Shown: piece by piece, positions 46,831 through 58,217 of the stretch | Layout of the letters: every line of letters starts with the position of its first letter | How positions within the stretch are numbered: position 1 is the first letter of the stretch | From: Sweltsa coloradensis | Lineage: Eukaryota > Arthropoda > Insecta > Plecoptera > Chloroperlidae | DNA: 64,000 nucleotides | Assembly: GCA_024449915.1 (NCBI GenBank) | Contig: JAMZAV010000028.1 | Coordinates: 434,001-498,000, forward strand | Direction of reading: 5' to 3' | The notes under the pieces: model-generated | What the model was told of the DNA's origin: nothing | The model's database searches: none | The model's input: only the letters and a program-made list of their open reading frames with translations | Translations under genes and position numbers: made by a program

Positions 46831-48913
46831 AAATGGGGGGGAAATTCAGACCAATTAATTCGTTTGACCGTGAACTTTTATAAATATTTCTCTAATGGCT
46901 AAATCAATAATCGTAAATATTAATAATATAAACCGTGAGAGTAACTCTATAATCCGCCACCTTGAAATGTATGTCGCAAGATAGTACAATGCCAGTCGAC
47001 GTGAGGCCCATCTTTGTTGACATTTACAGAGGGCGTTGGCCGCTCTAGCAGCGGTGGTCACATGAACTTCAGGGCCTGCCCTTGGTGCCCAGCATGCAAG
47101 TGTGTGTGTATTCACTTTCGTTTTCTAACACATCTTGCACTTTCCAACACATTCGGACGAAGAATAGCCCTTTCCTTTAACTTTCATTTGCGAATTTAAT
47201 GCACGTCGTCGTGCACTATTGTGGAGTTTGGGTCATTTTATGTGATTGATACGTATTTGACATTTTTGCTTACAAATTATGTCTGTTATAGGTAGACCTT
47301 GAAATGTGTGCCAGCATAGGTAAGAATCTTAAGAAATACCCTTGAACGTATGCCTACAGTTACAAAGTGCTTAGCTAAGGGTAGACCTTGTAAAGTGTGC
47401 CTGCATATGGTGTCCTGGGTATATACCGTCAAGGAGATAGTCTATCTATATTAACTACCTACATGCTGCTTTGGGAAAATTAATCATTTTACACTATCAT
47501 TCTAATTAATCAGTTTTTCATTTTCCAGAGAAGCAGTTACATTAGAGTTGTTACCTGTTACACCTACGCCAGTCAGCATGTGACTGTAATAGGGCCATGG
47601 AGCGATAATAATGTAATCAATTTGTGACTTAATATACTTGTGACTTAATATGACTTGATCGCGACTCGATATGAAATATTCGGCATTGCTCTAGATCTCA
47701 CTCAGCCAATACGAAAATTAGAGTTTACACAATGTAGCACGGTGATTTTGTAAAAATATCAACACTATCGTCTGAAATATCTTTGTTGATATAAAACCAA
47801 TTGTTACGCTCATTGTTTTGTATGGTTGTGGGCCTACATATTGATGAACCGGGGGATTGGCGATAAAACAATGGGCCTACGGGAATCAAGTGGGCGGTGA
47901 TATTCTTTATAGAATTCACAAGGCCGTGGGCCAATAACTCCAACAATCATTTATAAAACACCTCCCGCATGTCTTGTTAGATGTCAAGCTCAAAGATCAA
48001 CAAAGTCGCTATGAAAGTTAAATCAATTAATATCACCCGCACTTAATCGAATACAAGTCTTAACAAAACGCCTTAGCTGTGTGTGGTATGAATATAAGAG
48101 GCTACACACACAAAAAAATCTCTAGTGGTTAAGGTGTACAAAATACGTGGCTCAAAATGTTTTTTTTTTTAGGTAAATGATACGTTTGATGAAATTACAC
48201 ATGTTAATAAAATATATTATTTATACAAAAACTATTATTTAGTGATTTTGATGGAAACACGAATGTACAGTCAAGGCGAGATTAAGGCCAGTGGGGCTTT
48301 ATTTTCCATCCAGACATTGTTACTATATTCTACATAGACCTACATACAATCCTAATGTTATAATATGTAATAATTTATAACATTAATCCATCTCTTTCAT
48401 ACACAATAGAAATTATAAGACGGAAACACGTTGTTCGCTGATAGAATTATACCCACATGCGGCGAGCAAGAGAGAGACGGGGGGGGGGGGAATGACTGGC
48501 TCCAAACAGAGACCAAGGCATTGTACTACCCGTGACACCAACAAATTATTTCTTAATCCAATGTATACAATTTGCCATGGTTATCAAGTTCCTGGCATAA
48601 GGCAAATAACCGTGTCAAATAGTGCAATGCAAAGCGATGCTGGTATATTATGACGAATGTTGAATGTTTGTCATTTTACAGTGGAAGGTCTCTCCAAATG
48701 CCCCACATAAGTATTTGAAGGCTCCGACAACAAACATCACCATCATTCTTATTTATCAGTAAAAAGATTAGATGATTACTTGTTAATCTTTGGAAATATT
48801 TGACAAACTTTCGCTCTCTATACCCATAAATTTGGAACGTAGTAGTTTGTAAAACCAGCCCGACCAAAACTACATAAGTTCGCTTTTTTGTTGAAGGGGG
48901 GGCCAATGGGGGG
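46831..48913. other. Intergenic, nothing recognised
   Basis: No gene supported. A GC-richer patch at 46990-47100 encodes short frames on both strands without motifs. Confidence 0.45.
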
Positions 48914-49780
48914 TAATTGAACGAGTGAGCGTAGCGAACGTAGTGATTTCCATTCGACTAAACGGCCCTTATTGTTTTCTGCGTGCGTGCGTGTGTGTGT
49001 GTGTGGTGTGTGTACGTTGAAATCAGCCGAATCGCTGAACAGATTGCGCTGAAATTTTAAACAGACATCCGGTACGAGTTATGAGAACTGCTAACAAAAT
49101 CAGCAAGATTCATTGCGATTTAAACCTACAAGAAATAATAAACTGAAAAATAGACTTCCAATGTTTAGAAATTATTTTAACGACAATGTTTTAGATTTTG
49201 AAAAGATATTTTTTGTTTTTATTTGCCTGGTTTTGAAATAGCGTGCCCATGCAAGGTACCCCCAAATTCCGCTCGTAGATTGAGTAAACCTTGCAATATT
49301 TTCACGTATTTCGTACTGGCTATGTTTACCATAGTAGGCCCTATTGCCACAGATGATGGACTACACTGCGTTATATGCATTTCAAAACATGTTTAATTAT
49401 TTTTGAAATACAATCTAGAAATTACAAAATCTTTCCCGACCAGGGGATTGAACCCACTTCTTTCACATTTCGGCTTCAAGGGCGCCTTAGCCAACTAGAC
49501 TAGGAAAACGCCAAAGTCGTAGTTAGACGAGTGAGCGAGTCATGTGGTAAGTACCCGGGAACATTTGCATTTAAGATTGATAATTATATTCGTATAAATA
49601 ATAGTTTTTTAAAAGTTAAGTTGGTATACGTACGGGGACGGGCGCGTCAACTGTATGGTCATAATGCGCCTCTCTAGCCTATGATAGGCTAGGTAGGCCT
49701 AAGGTAGAGGGAAGAAAAGTAATGTAACCGGGTACTCAACACATGGCTCACTCGTTTAACAACGACTTTGGCGTTCCCTA
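48914..49780 (-). mobile_element. E6: non-autonomous DNA element, subfamily B (complete)
   Basis: Read on the minus strand it starts TA-GGGAACGCCAAAGTCGTT then GTTAAACGAGTGAGCC and ends CGCTACGCTCACTCGTTCAA-TTA. An extra inverted copy of the same terminus lies inside at 49499-49560, so 49499-49780 by itself looks like a 280-bp MITE. A tRNA-like block (GGGTTCAATCCC on the minus strand) lies at 49430-49495. A (GT)n run occupies about 48976-49012. E7 has the same arrangement. Non-coding. Confidence 0.7.
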
Positions 49781-50194
49781 GTGTAATTGTAACATTTTGT
49801 ACAGATGCGACCACAAGCAAATACATGGGGCAAAAGGGTGCTATTACTTCATTCGCCCAACAAAAGAGCCAATCAACAAAGTTCGAAGCGAAACTAACAA
49901 AGCAAAAAAGTGTTTACTTTTCCCAAACAATTACTGAACAACAGATTCATTTATTTCGTCAAATTGAAGCAGAACATTACATGATAGTTGGTTCAAGCAC
50001 AAAAGAATGTTTTTGTTCCATAAATGACTCTTCACTCGTACAATAAAAAAAAGTTGGTTTAGATGTTGAAATCATCCAGCTTCCAAAGATCACAGATTTA
50101 CAGCACACCGAGAAGCAGCTGAAAAAACACCTTTTCCCAAGAATGCTCGCTGTATAGATAGGGTGCACATCAGTTGAATTTACCCACTGTGCAG

Positions 50195-50345
50195 GTATTA
50201 TTGAATGTGAGGGTGATTCCGAAGGGAATGTCCAAGGGCTGTTTAAAAGGACTTATGAAAGATTTTCAGTCAAGATTGCCAGTGGTGGGATTCGCGTTAC
50301 GCATGAGGTAACTCTGTCAGCGGAGCTGCTACAGACGCATGTCAT
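50195..50345 (-). mobile_element. SINE-like copy, reverse orientation
   Basis: Minus-strand order: CTCATGCGTAACGCGAATCC, CACCACTGGCAATCTTGACT, GAAAATCTTTCATAAG, TCCTTTTAAACAGCCCTTGG, ACATTCCCTTCGG. Good match to the plus copies at 23405 and 57440. Confidence 0.65.
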
Positions 50346-52317
50346 TTATGAAAACCCCATAATCTACAGTAAACACTTTTATTTTTAGGTAATCTTATGT
50401 TTTCGTTTGGATGGATGCTGCAGACGCTAGCCACAGTGGAGGCCATAGAAATTATCTCTAGGTGAAACTCGAAACCCCGAATTATCCGACATTCGGAATA
50501 ATAGAAACGAGAAGAGAACAGCCCATAAGTTCTTCTCAAGGATGCGCCTGTGAAAATACCTCACTATTGTAAGGTGGAAACACTCTGCCGTTTCTCTTAC
50601 TCGTGAAACATGGGGCCAGGGCTCTGCGGGGTTACGAGCTTAATGTCCGACTATTAACTTTACAAAGGACATCGATAAAAACAACAATAACAACAAGAAC
50701 TAAAGAAACAGCTACAACGGTGAGAAAGACAATAACAACGGAACATAATACATGTACCACTGAATACACGTGTGACATTAAAACAATTGGTACGATAATA
50801 CAATGAAAAGTAGTTTAAAGTTTTAATGAAATTAATGTTAATTGGAAATTAATCAAGTATAAACAATGTTCCTCAAAATATTTTTTTCAAGATGGCGAAG
50901 GCAAACTTTTTTTCTTGGGTTATCCTTAGTAAACGTATTGTTATTTGGGTTGAGAAAGTGTAAAGAGTGCTAGGTGTGGAGTGCGACATTATTGCGATGG
51001 GGGGGGGGGAGGGGCGCAATGGATGTAGCTATGAGCATTGTATTGTTCTGATTCATTTCTTGTACCCAGCGGCTACATACAGTAAACACACATTATTAAT
51101 AAAACCAATGGGAATATATTAATTGCAGACACTTACTCTTTTTATAACATGAATCTGCGTGGGAATATTTTCATTTCTGACACATTTCCGTACGAACAAA
51201 GGTTTCTGTACCAGTGAATGAGAAAAAAGTTTGACCCCACGCGAAAGGTGATGCTGTATAAACATAGCTTATACACAGCGTGTGTGAATGTTAAACATAT
51301 ACAATTACCCATAACAGTTTATATCGTATAAGCATTTGAACATCCCGCAGAGTTTCATTTCGCAGGCTTTTTGGTCAGAAAAACAGATTGACTGTCTTCA
51401 AAAAAGAACGTTTAAAATTAAAATTATTAATATAGGGCCTACTTAATTTCAGGTAATGATTTAAAGTTTTAAAGAAATATGTGTATCAAAAGTGTTTTAT
51501 TGAGAAAGAGACACATACATTAAGTTGTAATTTGGCAGGAATAAATTATATTAGAGGTATACCTTGAGGCGACTAGTGCATTGTTGCAGCTGAGGTCTGT
51601 CCCCCGTAGAAAACCACATGGGGGGGGGGGGGCACAAGTATTTTTGTTCTCTCTTTCTCTCCAAACTATCGTCGTCTACAGATTTCAAAAACCATTTGCT
51701 CATGAACATAATGCACAAACAAATCTGTGTTTATCATTAGTGGGATTGTTAAAAGGTTTTCAAAGCATTACACAGCACAGACAAGCCTAAGTCCTGTATA
51801 TCTTGAGTACAGGAAACGAAAGAGTTTTATGCGAACTTCAGAGGAAATTGTGTTTTATCATATTATCTTAGAGAACGAAATAATTGTGTTACTGTTTGAA
51901 TCGCTGACCATATTATCAAACATGGCCCACGTTTGTTTCCCCCCCCCCCCCCCCTCCTTCTTGAGTGTTGGGTCACAGGTCCGGCCTTACGGGACCTATG
52001 GTCGTGAGTTCGAAACCTACACGAGTAGAACTACGTAGAAAGAACATTTTAATTTTTAATATGTATCAATTTTTCTTTCCATCAAAACTTTAAATGTGTG
52101 TGTGTGGGGGGGAAGGGGGGGGGGTTGCATTAATTAATAATGGAAAATTATACTAAGAGGATGAAAAATTAATAGAATTCAGTTCAGCCACTATGAAAAA
52201 AAACATATTTGAAATAAAATTTGAATTTTAGGGCGTTTTGAAAAATGTACGTACACCGAATTGGCATCAAAAACTCAAAACTTTAAATTAACTTACGTCT
52301 CTTCTCATAAGTCATGA
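50346..52317. other. Intergenic, nothing recognised
   Basis: Homopolymer G/C runs at 51000, 51619 and 51939. No supported gene. Confidence 0.45.
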
Positions 52318-52836
52318 GTGTTTGTAATTGCCCTCCGATTCCTTTACCATACACGCAGTCTCGCCTGCATTATCAATAGGGAGCCCTCACCAAACTCTAA
52401 TAGGCCCCATATACAACCCTCTCCATCTCAAGATAGAACACACTACCAACCTCCCAATCCCACATCAACAAATCAAGGACAATCCAACTCTGGGCTATCC
52501 CCTAAAGTGTGGACCATCATCGTAGAAGCAATACTTGAACTTCCACCTAATCCTGTAATCACAATACTTGCGCGTATGCTCCGCGAGATGACTCTTCAAT
52601 TATCAAAGTTCTCCCTTAAGTGTCAATTCAAACCCAAGGCAAAAAATTTGCTTTCCCTAAACAAGACCCCATCTCTGACCCCAGATTACGACTTGTCCCC
52701 CTACAGGCTTCACCAATCATGGCTATCAGAGGCCGACATTATACATAGGAATTTCATCTCATGGGCAATGAGCCCGATGAGTACGCAGAATCTTATCAGA
52801 TACATAACAGAACAAACAAGAGCAAGAAATAAGTAG
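52318..52836 (+). other. Unrecognised 172-codon open frame, possible retroelement or gene remnant
   Basis: Open from a GTG at 52318 to the TAA at 52834, with no ATG until codon 88. The N-terminal half is rich in Pro, Asn, Gln and Ser; the C-terminal half is basic and mixed, with a short predicted-helical stretch (KVWTIIVEAILE). The base composition is more C-rich than the neighbours. No zinc knuckle, reverse transcriptase or transposase motif is visible. About one frame of this length is expected by chance in a window of this size, so coding status is open. Confidence 0.25.
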
Positions 52837-53859
52837 GATTTGAGATAGAATGGAGGCTTTCGACATGTAGGCACAAGTCACACATAGATCTACCAGTTTT
52901 AGTAGGTAATTTGTAGGTGTACCGGTTATGACTAAAAAAAAACTTGATTCATCATAATTATGCTATCTTTTTTGGCATTGCCAATTTTTTTGTACGTATT
53001 TTGTCTATAAACACGACGTATTGTTCACTGTAAATAATTTGCAATGTATCTAATAATAAGCTTACTTATTTGAGGAAATGTAAATTATTAATTAATTTGC
53101 AAAATAATAATTTTGATAAAAAAATAAAAAATAAATTGCAAAATTAAAACTGGTAATTGCTAATGAGGTGCATGAAAATTTGTGTGCCCGTAGCCCATGC
53201 AACGTGTAAGGACTTACCAGAATCATTGCTCCCTGTCTGAAGGTCTGTAGGTTGTGTGATTGCACGCACTTCTTGCAAGCTAATGCCAGCAACACTCAGC
53301 CGAGTCGAGATCTTTCACTTCACTTCGTAGGGAGGGGCACCGCTGACCCTACGATACTTATCCTAGCCCTACTCTCTCTCTCTATCCTTCTCACTTCTCA
53401 CAACCCCCCTCCCCCCACCCGTTGCTTGCTCATTATTAACTTATCTAGCTGTACTAAACTCTAGGAAAGTGAATGAGTGATTATTCAAACAATAGTTTTA
53501 AGTAATTTTTATGTTAATATTATTACCGACTGTATAGTTAGCATCTGCCCGTGCAATATGTAATACAACTGCATTATGTTATTTGAAGGTTGGATAGAAG
53601 AAAGGGCCTTACTGGCCTTAATCCCGCCACTAATGAAGTCTTTAATCATGCAATGCAATCAATCCTTTTGCAAAGCTACAGGAACGTCACAAGGTTTTGT
53701 AAAAAAAAAAGTAATACATTTATATTATTTTTTAAACCCACTCAGTTACAGGAACAACTAGTGACATTTTTGTTTATGTATTTTGTGTTTAGTTGCTAGG
53801 GCGGCACCGAAGTCACTGTGATCTTATGTATAATTATGAATATGATGGATTATGTTAAT

Positions 53860-53991
53860 CTTGTAGAAAAAGGAAACAAGTGGTTAGATCAGATAAAAGG
53901 CATTGTTGATGAAAGAGGTAGGAGATGGAATGGAGTAGAAGCAGAAAGGTTGTGTGAAAATCGAGAGGAATGGTGGCATCTAAGGGAAGTG
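53860..53991 (+). pseudogene. C-terminal fragment of a non-LTR retrotransposon (LINE) ORF2
   Basis: The frame reads GNKWLDQIKGIVDERG, then VEAERLCENREEWWHLREV. The pattern K/R-W-(L/I)-D-x-(I/V)-K ... E-(A/V)-E-R-L ... (N/D)-R-E-E-W is the recognisable extreme C-terminus of many arthropod non-LTR reverse transcriptases. No RT catalytic domain is present upstream, which is the usual result of 5'-truncated target-primed insertion. A SINE-like copy begins directly after it. Confidence 0.6.
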
Positions 53992-54014
53992 AGCGAGAGT
54001 GTCAACGAATTGAC

Positions 54015-54290
54015 CTACCGACAGTGTTGGCTCGAGCGCTAAGCGCGCGACTCTGATTCGGGAGGTCCCGGTTCGAATCCCGTCGAGACCGGCTATCCTG
54101 ATTGAAGGTTTTTTCCGAGGTTTTCCTCAGTCGTTATAATGCGAATGCAGTTGATTGAGTCCTCTTAAATAGCTCTCGGACATCCCTTCACAATTGTCCT
54201 ATCTGCAATATACCTAGTTATTCTCCTGAAGAGGGTCACATTGGTTAAATCTTATGTGTAGGCCTATACACTACAGCGGGCATCCTACAA
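54015..54290 (+). mobile_element. tRNA-derived SINE-like copy (best preserved)
   Basis: Head: TTGGCTCGAGCGCTAAGCGC (A-box-like), GACTCTGATTCGGGAGGTCC, GGTTCGAATCC (perfect B box). Body: GGCTATCCTGATTGAAGG, GGTTTTCCTCAGTCGTTATA, GAGTCCTCTTAAATAGCTCT, CGGACATCCCTTCACAATTG, CTCCTGAAGAGGGTCACAT. The T stem does not pair, so it is not a tRNA gene. Serves here as the reference for the other copies in the window. Confidence 0.75.
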
Positions 54291-54733
54291 AATTTAATTT
54301 ATTTATGTTAGACCAATATATAAGAGATAAGAGTGCACTGCTCCTCAAACCCGATTTCATGTTGGAGAAGAGGTCAAAATAATATCTACAAAAACAACGC
54401 GAAATCGCGCAAGTGTCTTCTGGATTAGAAGCAGGAATACCCCACATGAATAGCGACCAAGGACCAACGGTCTACACAAATTATTTCTCCTGTCCGTTCA
54501 TCACACTTCGGAAATGTTTAGCCCCCTAGAACTACATCAACCGCATGTGGCATGCCACCGCGGACTGCTAAACTGAGTTATGTGTAAACTGGAAATCAAA
54601 ACTGTACAAAACAAATTACCCCTAAATCGTCGTCATTTGTCTTCTTTAATCCAAAGAAGATACCGGCGATGAAAATTCCCCTGTAGATAATGCTTGGAAC
54701 CAGAGAACTAGAAATTTCACGTGCTCCCAACTG

Positions 54734-55175
54734 CAGGCGCGTAGGAACGTTTTGAAAGTTGGGGGGAGGGGGAAGGAGCAAATGTATTAATAGATTTTGT
54801 GGGCGGCAGCTGGGGTCTGGGTCGAAGCCCCAGCCGCCGGAGACCTTTTCGCCGAAGGCGCAAAATATTTTCACCATACTTCAGTTATTTCGTCATGTTT
54901 GAACTGCACTCGGGCTCTGTAAACGATGGCTTACAGCAACTATCTGCGATATAAAAACTAAAAAAATGAACGTAAAGTGGCTCATTTTACTAAATTTTTA
55001 CCTATTTTTTTATGCAATGACGAAGCATACAGGCCAATATATTCGTTTTACCAAGGTGACTGTCGAATTCTATAAGTGTTTGTGCATACTTACTACGGAA
55101 ATTCTGGTATTAATATTTAACTCACGTTAGTTTTACCCCCCCCCCCTGCCCCGCCGCTCTGTTCCTACGCCACTG
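54734..55175. mobile_element. hAT-like inverted-repeat element
   Basis: The left end CAGGCGCGTAGGAACGTTTT then a G-rich run (54770) matches the inverted right end CAGTGGCGTAGGAACAGAGC then a G-rich run (55137-55155). CAG(T/G)GGCGTAGGAAC followed by poly-G is a common hAT-type terminus. TCCCAA flanks both sides, a possible remnant target duplication. 442 bp. Confidence 0.6.
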
Positions 55176-55560
55176 GTCCCAAGGCTAAAATATATTATAT
55201 TCCCTGTGTCTATCTTTGACGACCATTTAAACCAATAGGCCTACGTCGTTTATTTATTCAAGTAGCTGTGAATAAATTAGTGTTGATAAACCTCTCTCTG
55301 GGATCGTTGAGGGCGCATACACCATGTTGCTATACTCGTCTTCCAGCTGGCGAGACGCGAGAGTGGCAGCTGGAAAGCGAGAGGACCACGATGACTCCTT
55401 CACGGAGTGTTACTTGCTACTCCTCAGCCTCGACTAGTTCGGAGTTGTTTATGCACAACCATCACATACTACACTACACCTCCTAACAGCACCTCAGCGC
55501 TTTGCCATCAAGACGAGTCAATGTTGTCACCATTTTTAGACAACATTCTTTTCTTTACAC

Positions 55561-55639
55561 TCTTCTTCTTCTTCTTCTTCTTCTTCTTCTTCTTCTTCTT
55601 CTTCTTCTTCTTCTTCTTCTTCTTCTTCTTCTTCTTCTT

Positions 55640-55669
<30 letters not shown>
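55561..55669. repeat. (TTC)36 microsatellite
   Basis: 109 bp of uninterrupted TCT/TTC units. Pure GAA/TTC tracts of this length can form triplex DNA and are highly length-variable. The two Phe- or Leu-only frames across it are artefacts. Confidence 0.95.
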
Positions 55670-55670
<1 letters not shown>

Positions 55671-55710
55671 TTTCCACAGCTGTAGCCAATATTGTTATGG
55701 CAGAGTAATT

Positions 55711-55860
55711 AGGCGCGTAGGAACTCTTTTTAGAGTGGGGGGAGGGGGCGATGAGCTATTTTTTGTAGCTGTATGCCTGAGCCGTGGTGATGAACAGCGT
55801 GACTGGATGAACATTCTTTTAGGGGGGGGGGAGGGTACAGGAAAACTGGGGGGTATCCCC
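55711..55860 (+). mobile_element. Partial copy of the GGCGCGTAGGAAC hAT-like element
   Basis: GGCGCGTAGGAACTCTTTTT then AGAGTGGGGGGAGGGGGCGA repeats the left end of the element at 54734, one kilobase away. A second G-rich block follows at 55825. No matching right terminus is seen. Confidence 0.5.
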
Positions 55861-56174
55861 CATCTCGACGCCGATGAGAAGAATTGAAGAGATCTGCAGT
55901 CGCCCTTATGTTTGGAATGATGCTATAGAAAACATTAAAACACTTTAAAAGTATCCAGCACTTCCATCTACCTCTATGTTCTTGTTCATTATCGATTGTA
56001 TTGTAACTTGTAAGACATGTCTGTGAACATGAAGTGAGTGGCACGTACGGTTGGGGCAGGTCCGAAAACTTTTATGACTCTCCCAAGTACAACCGACATT
56101 CCTAGCGTCCGTGAATTATTCCAGTCACCTCCACTTCAAGACCATTGACAAGTAGACAAGTATAGCAAGCTTCG

Positions 56175-56275
56175 TCGGGCTCACTGCTACCACTCGAGAA
56201 TCTGATTCAGAAGGTCGCGGGTTCATATCCCGCCACCGGTAAGCCGGTTTGGAGGGTTTATCCCAGGGGAATCTT
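56175..56275 (+). mobile_element. SINE-like 5' fragment
   Basis: GAGAATCTGATTCAGAAGGT, CGCGGGTTCATATCCCGCCA (B-box region with a paired 5-bp stem CGGGT/ATCCCG), CCGGTAAGCCGG. The distal body is missing and E5 starts shortly after. Confidence 0.55.
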
Positions 56276-56312
56276 AGGTTAGAGGAAACAGGGTATTATT
56301 ATTTTACTTAAC

Positions 56313-57098
56313 TAGGAAAACGCTAAAGTCCCGCCGCGTTGATGGATGAGCGTTTTTGTAATTTTTTTGTTTGCGTTTTTTGCGTTTGTTTGCACTTTTC
56401 CTTTGCAAGTGCTTTTTGAATGCATTGTAGGTGATTGTTGTCAAGTTTCTATTGTAACGTGTTAATTGGTATTATAAACCTCAATAAACTCATATAAAAA
56501 CCTTTATTTCTGTGGATTCTGGCTAACTTTTTCAACTTTTTCTTTCAAAAGGTACTACATCACCATAACCTTATGTCCATGTGAAATCTGAACGTTGTAG
56601 CCCCACCCGTTTGGTCAGAATCGGCCCGAATGGGACGAAAATATCGCTCTAAAAATTGAAAAAACTTATATTAAAACCTTTATTTCTATGAATTCTGGCT
56701 AACTTTTTCAACTTTTTCTTTCAAAAGGTACTACATCACCATAACCTTAATGTCCATGTGAAATATGAACGTTGTAGCCCCACCCGTTTGGTCAGAATCG
56801 GACTAAATGTCACGAAAATATCGCACTAAAAATCGAAAAAAATCGTAAAAGTACGATATTCATGAAAAAATATTTTTTCGATTGTACCCAAAAACAATAC
56901 ACCTCTAAGTTCAGAGAAAACGAAGGTCCCCTCCAATTTTCATCAAGATCGCATATGCCGTTTGCCCGGAATCGAGCGAACAAACAGACGGGGAAAAAAA
57001 AAAAAAAAAAAAAAAAACACCCGAGCTAAATATTTTGGGGGGTCAGTGAAATTGAAGTCTTCGCTCCACTCGCTACGCTCGCTACGCTCATCCAACTA
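56313..57098 (+). mobile_element. E5: non-autonomous DNA element, subfamily A (longest)
   Basis: Starts TA-GGAAAACGCTAAAGTCCC, GCCGCGTTGATGGATGAGCG; ends CGCTCGCTACGCTCATCCAA then C-TA. It contains an internal tandem duplication of about 155-160 bp (56498-56650 and 56660-56825) built on the CAACTTTTTC-TTTCAAAAGGTACTAC and GAACGTTGTAGCCCCACCCG modules of E2. The rest matches E1. A run of 23 A lies near 56995-57016. Non-coding. Confidence 0.8.
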
Positions 57099-57119
57099 AA
57101 CATATTTACAACATATAGA

Positions 57120-57290
57120 CTAGGGGCACATTTGAGGGGTGTAACCCTTTTCAGGTGACTATCTAGGATACTGATTCAGTCAGGATTGCCAAGTTGTGGT
57201 AGAACTTGTAACCATCCGAATCCGAGTCTCGCGCGTTACGCATGAGCTACTTCTGTCAATGCGAGGGCAAAAGCAGAACCCCCTCATGCT
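57120..57290 (-). mobile_element. SINE-like copy, reverse orientation
   Basis: Minus-strand order: AGTAGCTCATGCGTAACGCG, GAGACTCGGATTCGGATGGT, CAACTTGGCAATCCTGACTG, then GTCACCTGAAAAGGGTTACA. Family head, core and distal block; the middle of the body is deleted. Confidence 0.6.
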
Positions 57291-57439
57291 AGATCATGCA
57301 CTGATTTATAACTTATAAGTCCAAATCTAATGTAGGCTTAAGTCTGTTCTTCACTTAGTGGGTGGTGCAGGGAAGACATTCCCTTGCTGCTTCTGTTGGT
57401 CGTGGTTATCCCTCGACTAGACGACCGGTTGCCTGTGGA

Positions 57440-57690
57440 TGGGTCTACCCAGCATAATCGCAGCAACACCGACATATGTAGCTCATGCGTAAGGCGTGGT
57501 ACACTGATTCGGATGGTTGTGGTTCGAACACCTCCACTGGTAATCCTGACTGAAAGTTTGTCCAAGAGTTTCTTCAAGAATTGAGTTCTTCAGGACATTC
57601 CCTTCACATTTACCTCAACACCATAATAATCTAGTTGGTTACCTTAAGACGGTTACATTAAGCAAAAATGATGTGTACCCTATACGAAAA
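57440..57690 (+). mobile_element. tRNA-derived SINE-like copy
   Basis: TATGTAGCTCATGCGTAAGG, CTGATTCGGATGGTTGTGGT, TTCGAACACCTCCACTGGTA, ATCCTGACTGAAAGTTTGTC, GAGTTCTTCAGGACATTCCC, CTTAAGACGGTTACATTAAG, ending CCTATACG. Nearly full length. Confidence 0.7.
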
Positions 57691-58029
57691 AAAGGTTATC
57701 GGCAACCTCCGGGAGAAATGCGTTATACAAGTCTGCATTTTTCCTTAAAAAAAAGCAAATTTCCGAATATATCTCAAAGAACACTTCCTCGCCCGAATCC
57801 GATGTAATGTAACTAGGCTAATATCGACGACGTAGCAATGCAGTCAAGGAGAACGAAGGTTCCCTCGACCCTTGATCCTGATATCGGTGCAACGGTAGTA
57901 GCACTTGGAGAGCGGGCGCGACCTCAAGGCTGCATGGTTCAACTCATACATGCAGGGAAGGCTACTCGGGCTAATATTAATCAGCCTAGTAGAGTACCTG
58001 GTGGGAGGAAATATCGAGCTTTGTTGTAG

Positions 58030-58170
58030 CACTCAACTCCCGGATTCACCTTCTTACTGACTGGAGGAAACCCTCGGGATACTTCAGACAGGATTGCCGG
58101 TGTTGGGAATTGAATCCGAGACCACTGAATAATAGGTTTATGTTCCAGATAGTAGCCTAGCATCGAGCTA
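58030..58170 (-). mobile_element. SINE-like fragment, reverse orientation
   Basis: Minus strand: TGGTCTCGGATTCAATTCCC, AACACCGGCAATCCTGTCTG, AAGTATCCCGAGGGTTTCCT. Head, B-box-like GATTCAATTCC and core. 57780-58030 just left of it is unexplained. Confidence 0.5.
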
Positions 58171-58217
58171 TCTATCTCAGTAGATGCAATCTGATGACAA
58201 CGAATTGAGACGAGGGG

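Noticed and set aside
53092..53295. Minus-strand exon-like frame reading LLALACKKCVQSHNLQTFRQ before a GTAAGT donor at 53213
   Set aside because: An in-frame stop lies just upstream, there is no ATG or acceptor with a pyrimidine tract, and no partner exon could be found.
54015..54090. tRNA gene at the head of the best SINE copy
   Set aside because: The B box is perfect, but the T stem and acceptor stem do not pair and the body continues as a dispersed repeat.
55407..55708. Open frames rich in Phe or Leu across the TTC repeat
   Set aside because: They exist only because a trinucleotide repeat has no stop codon in any of these frames.
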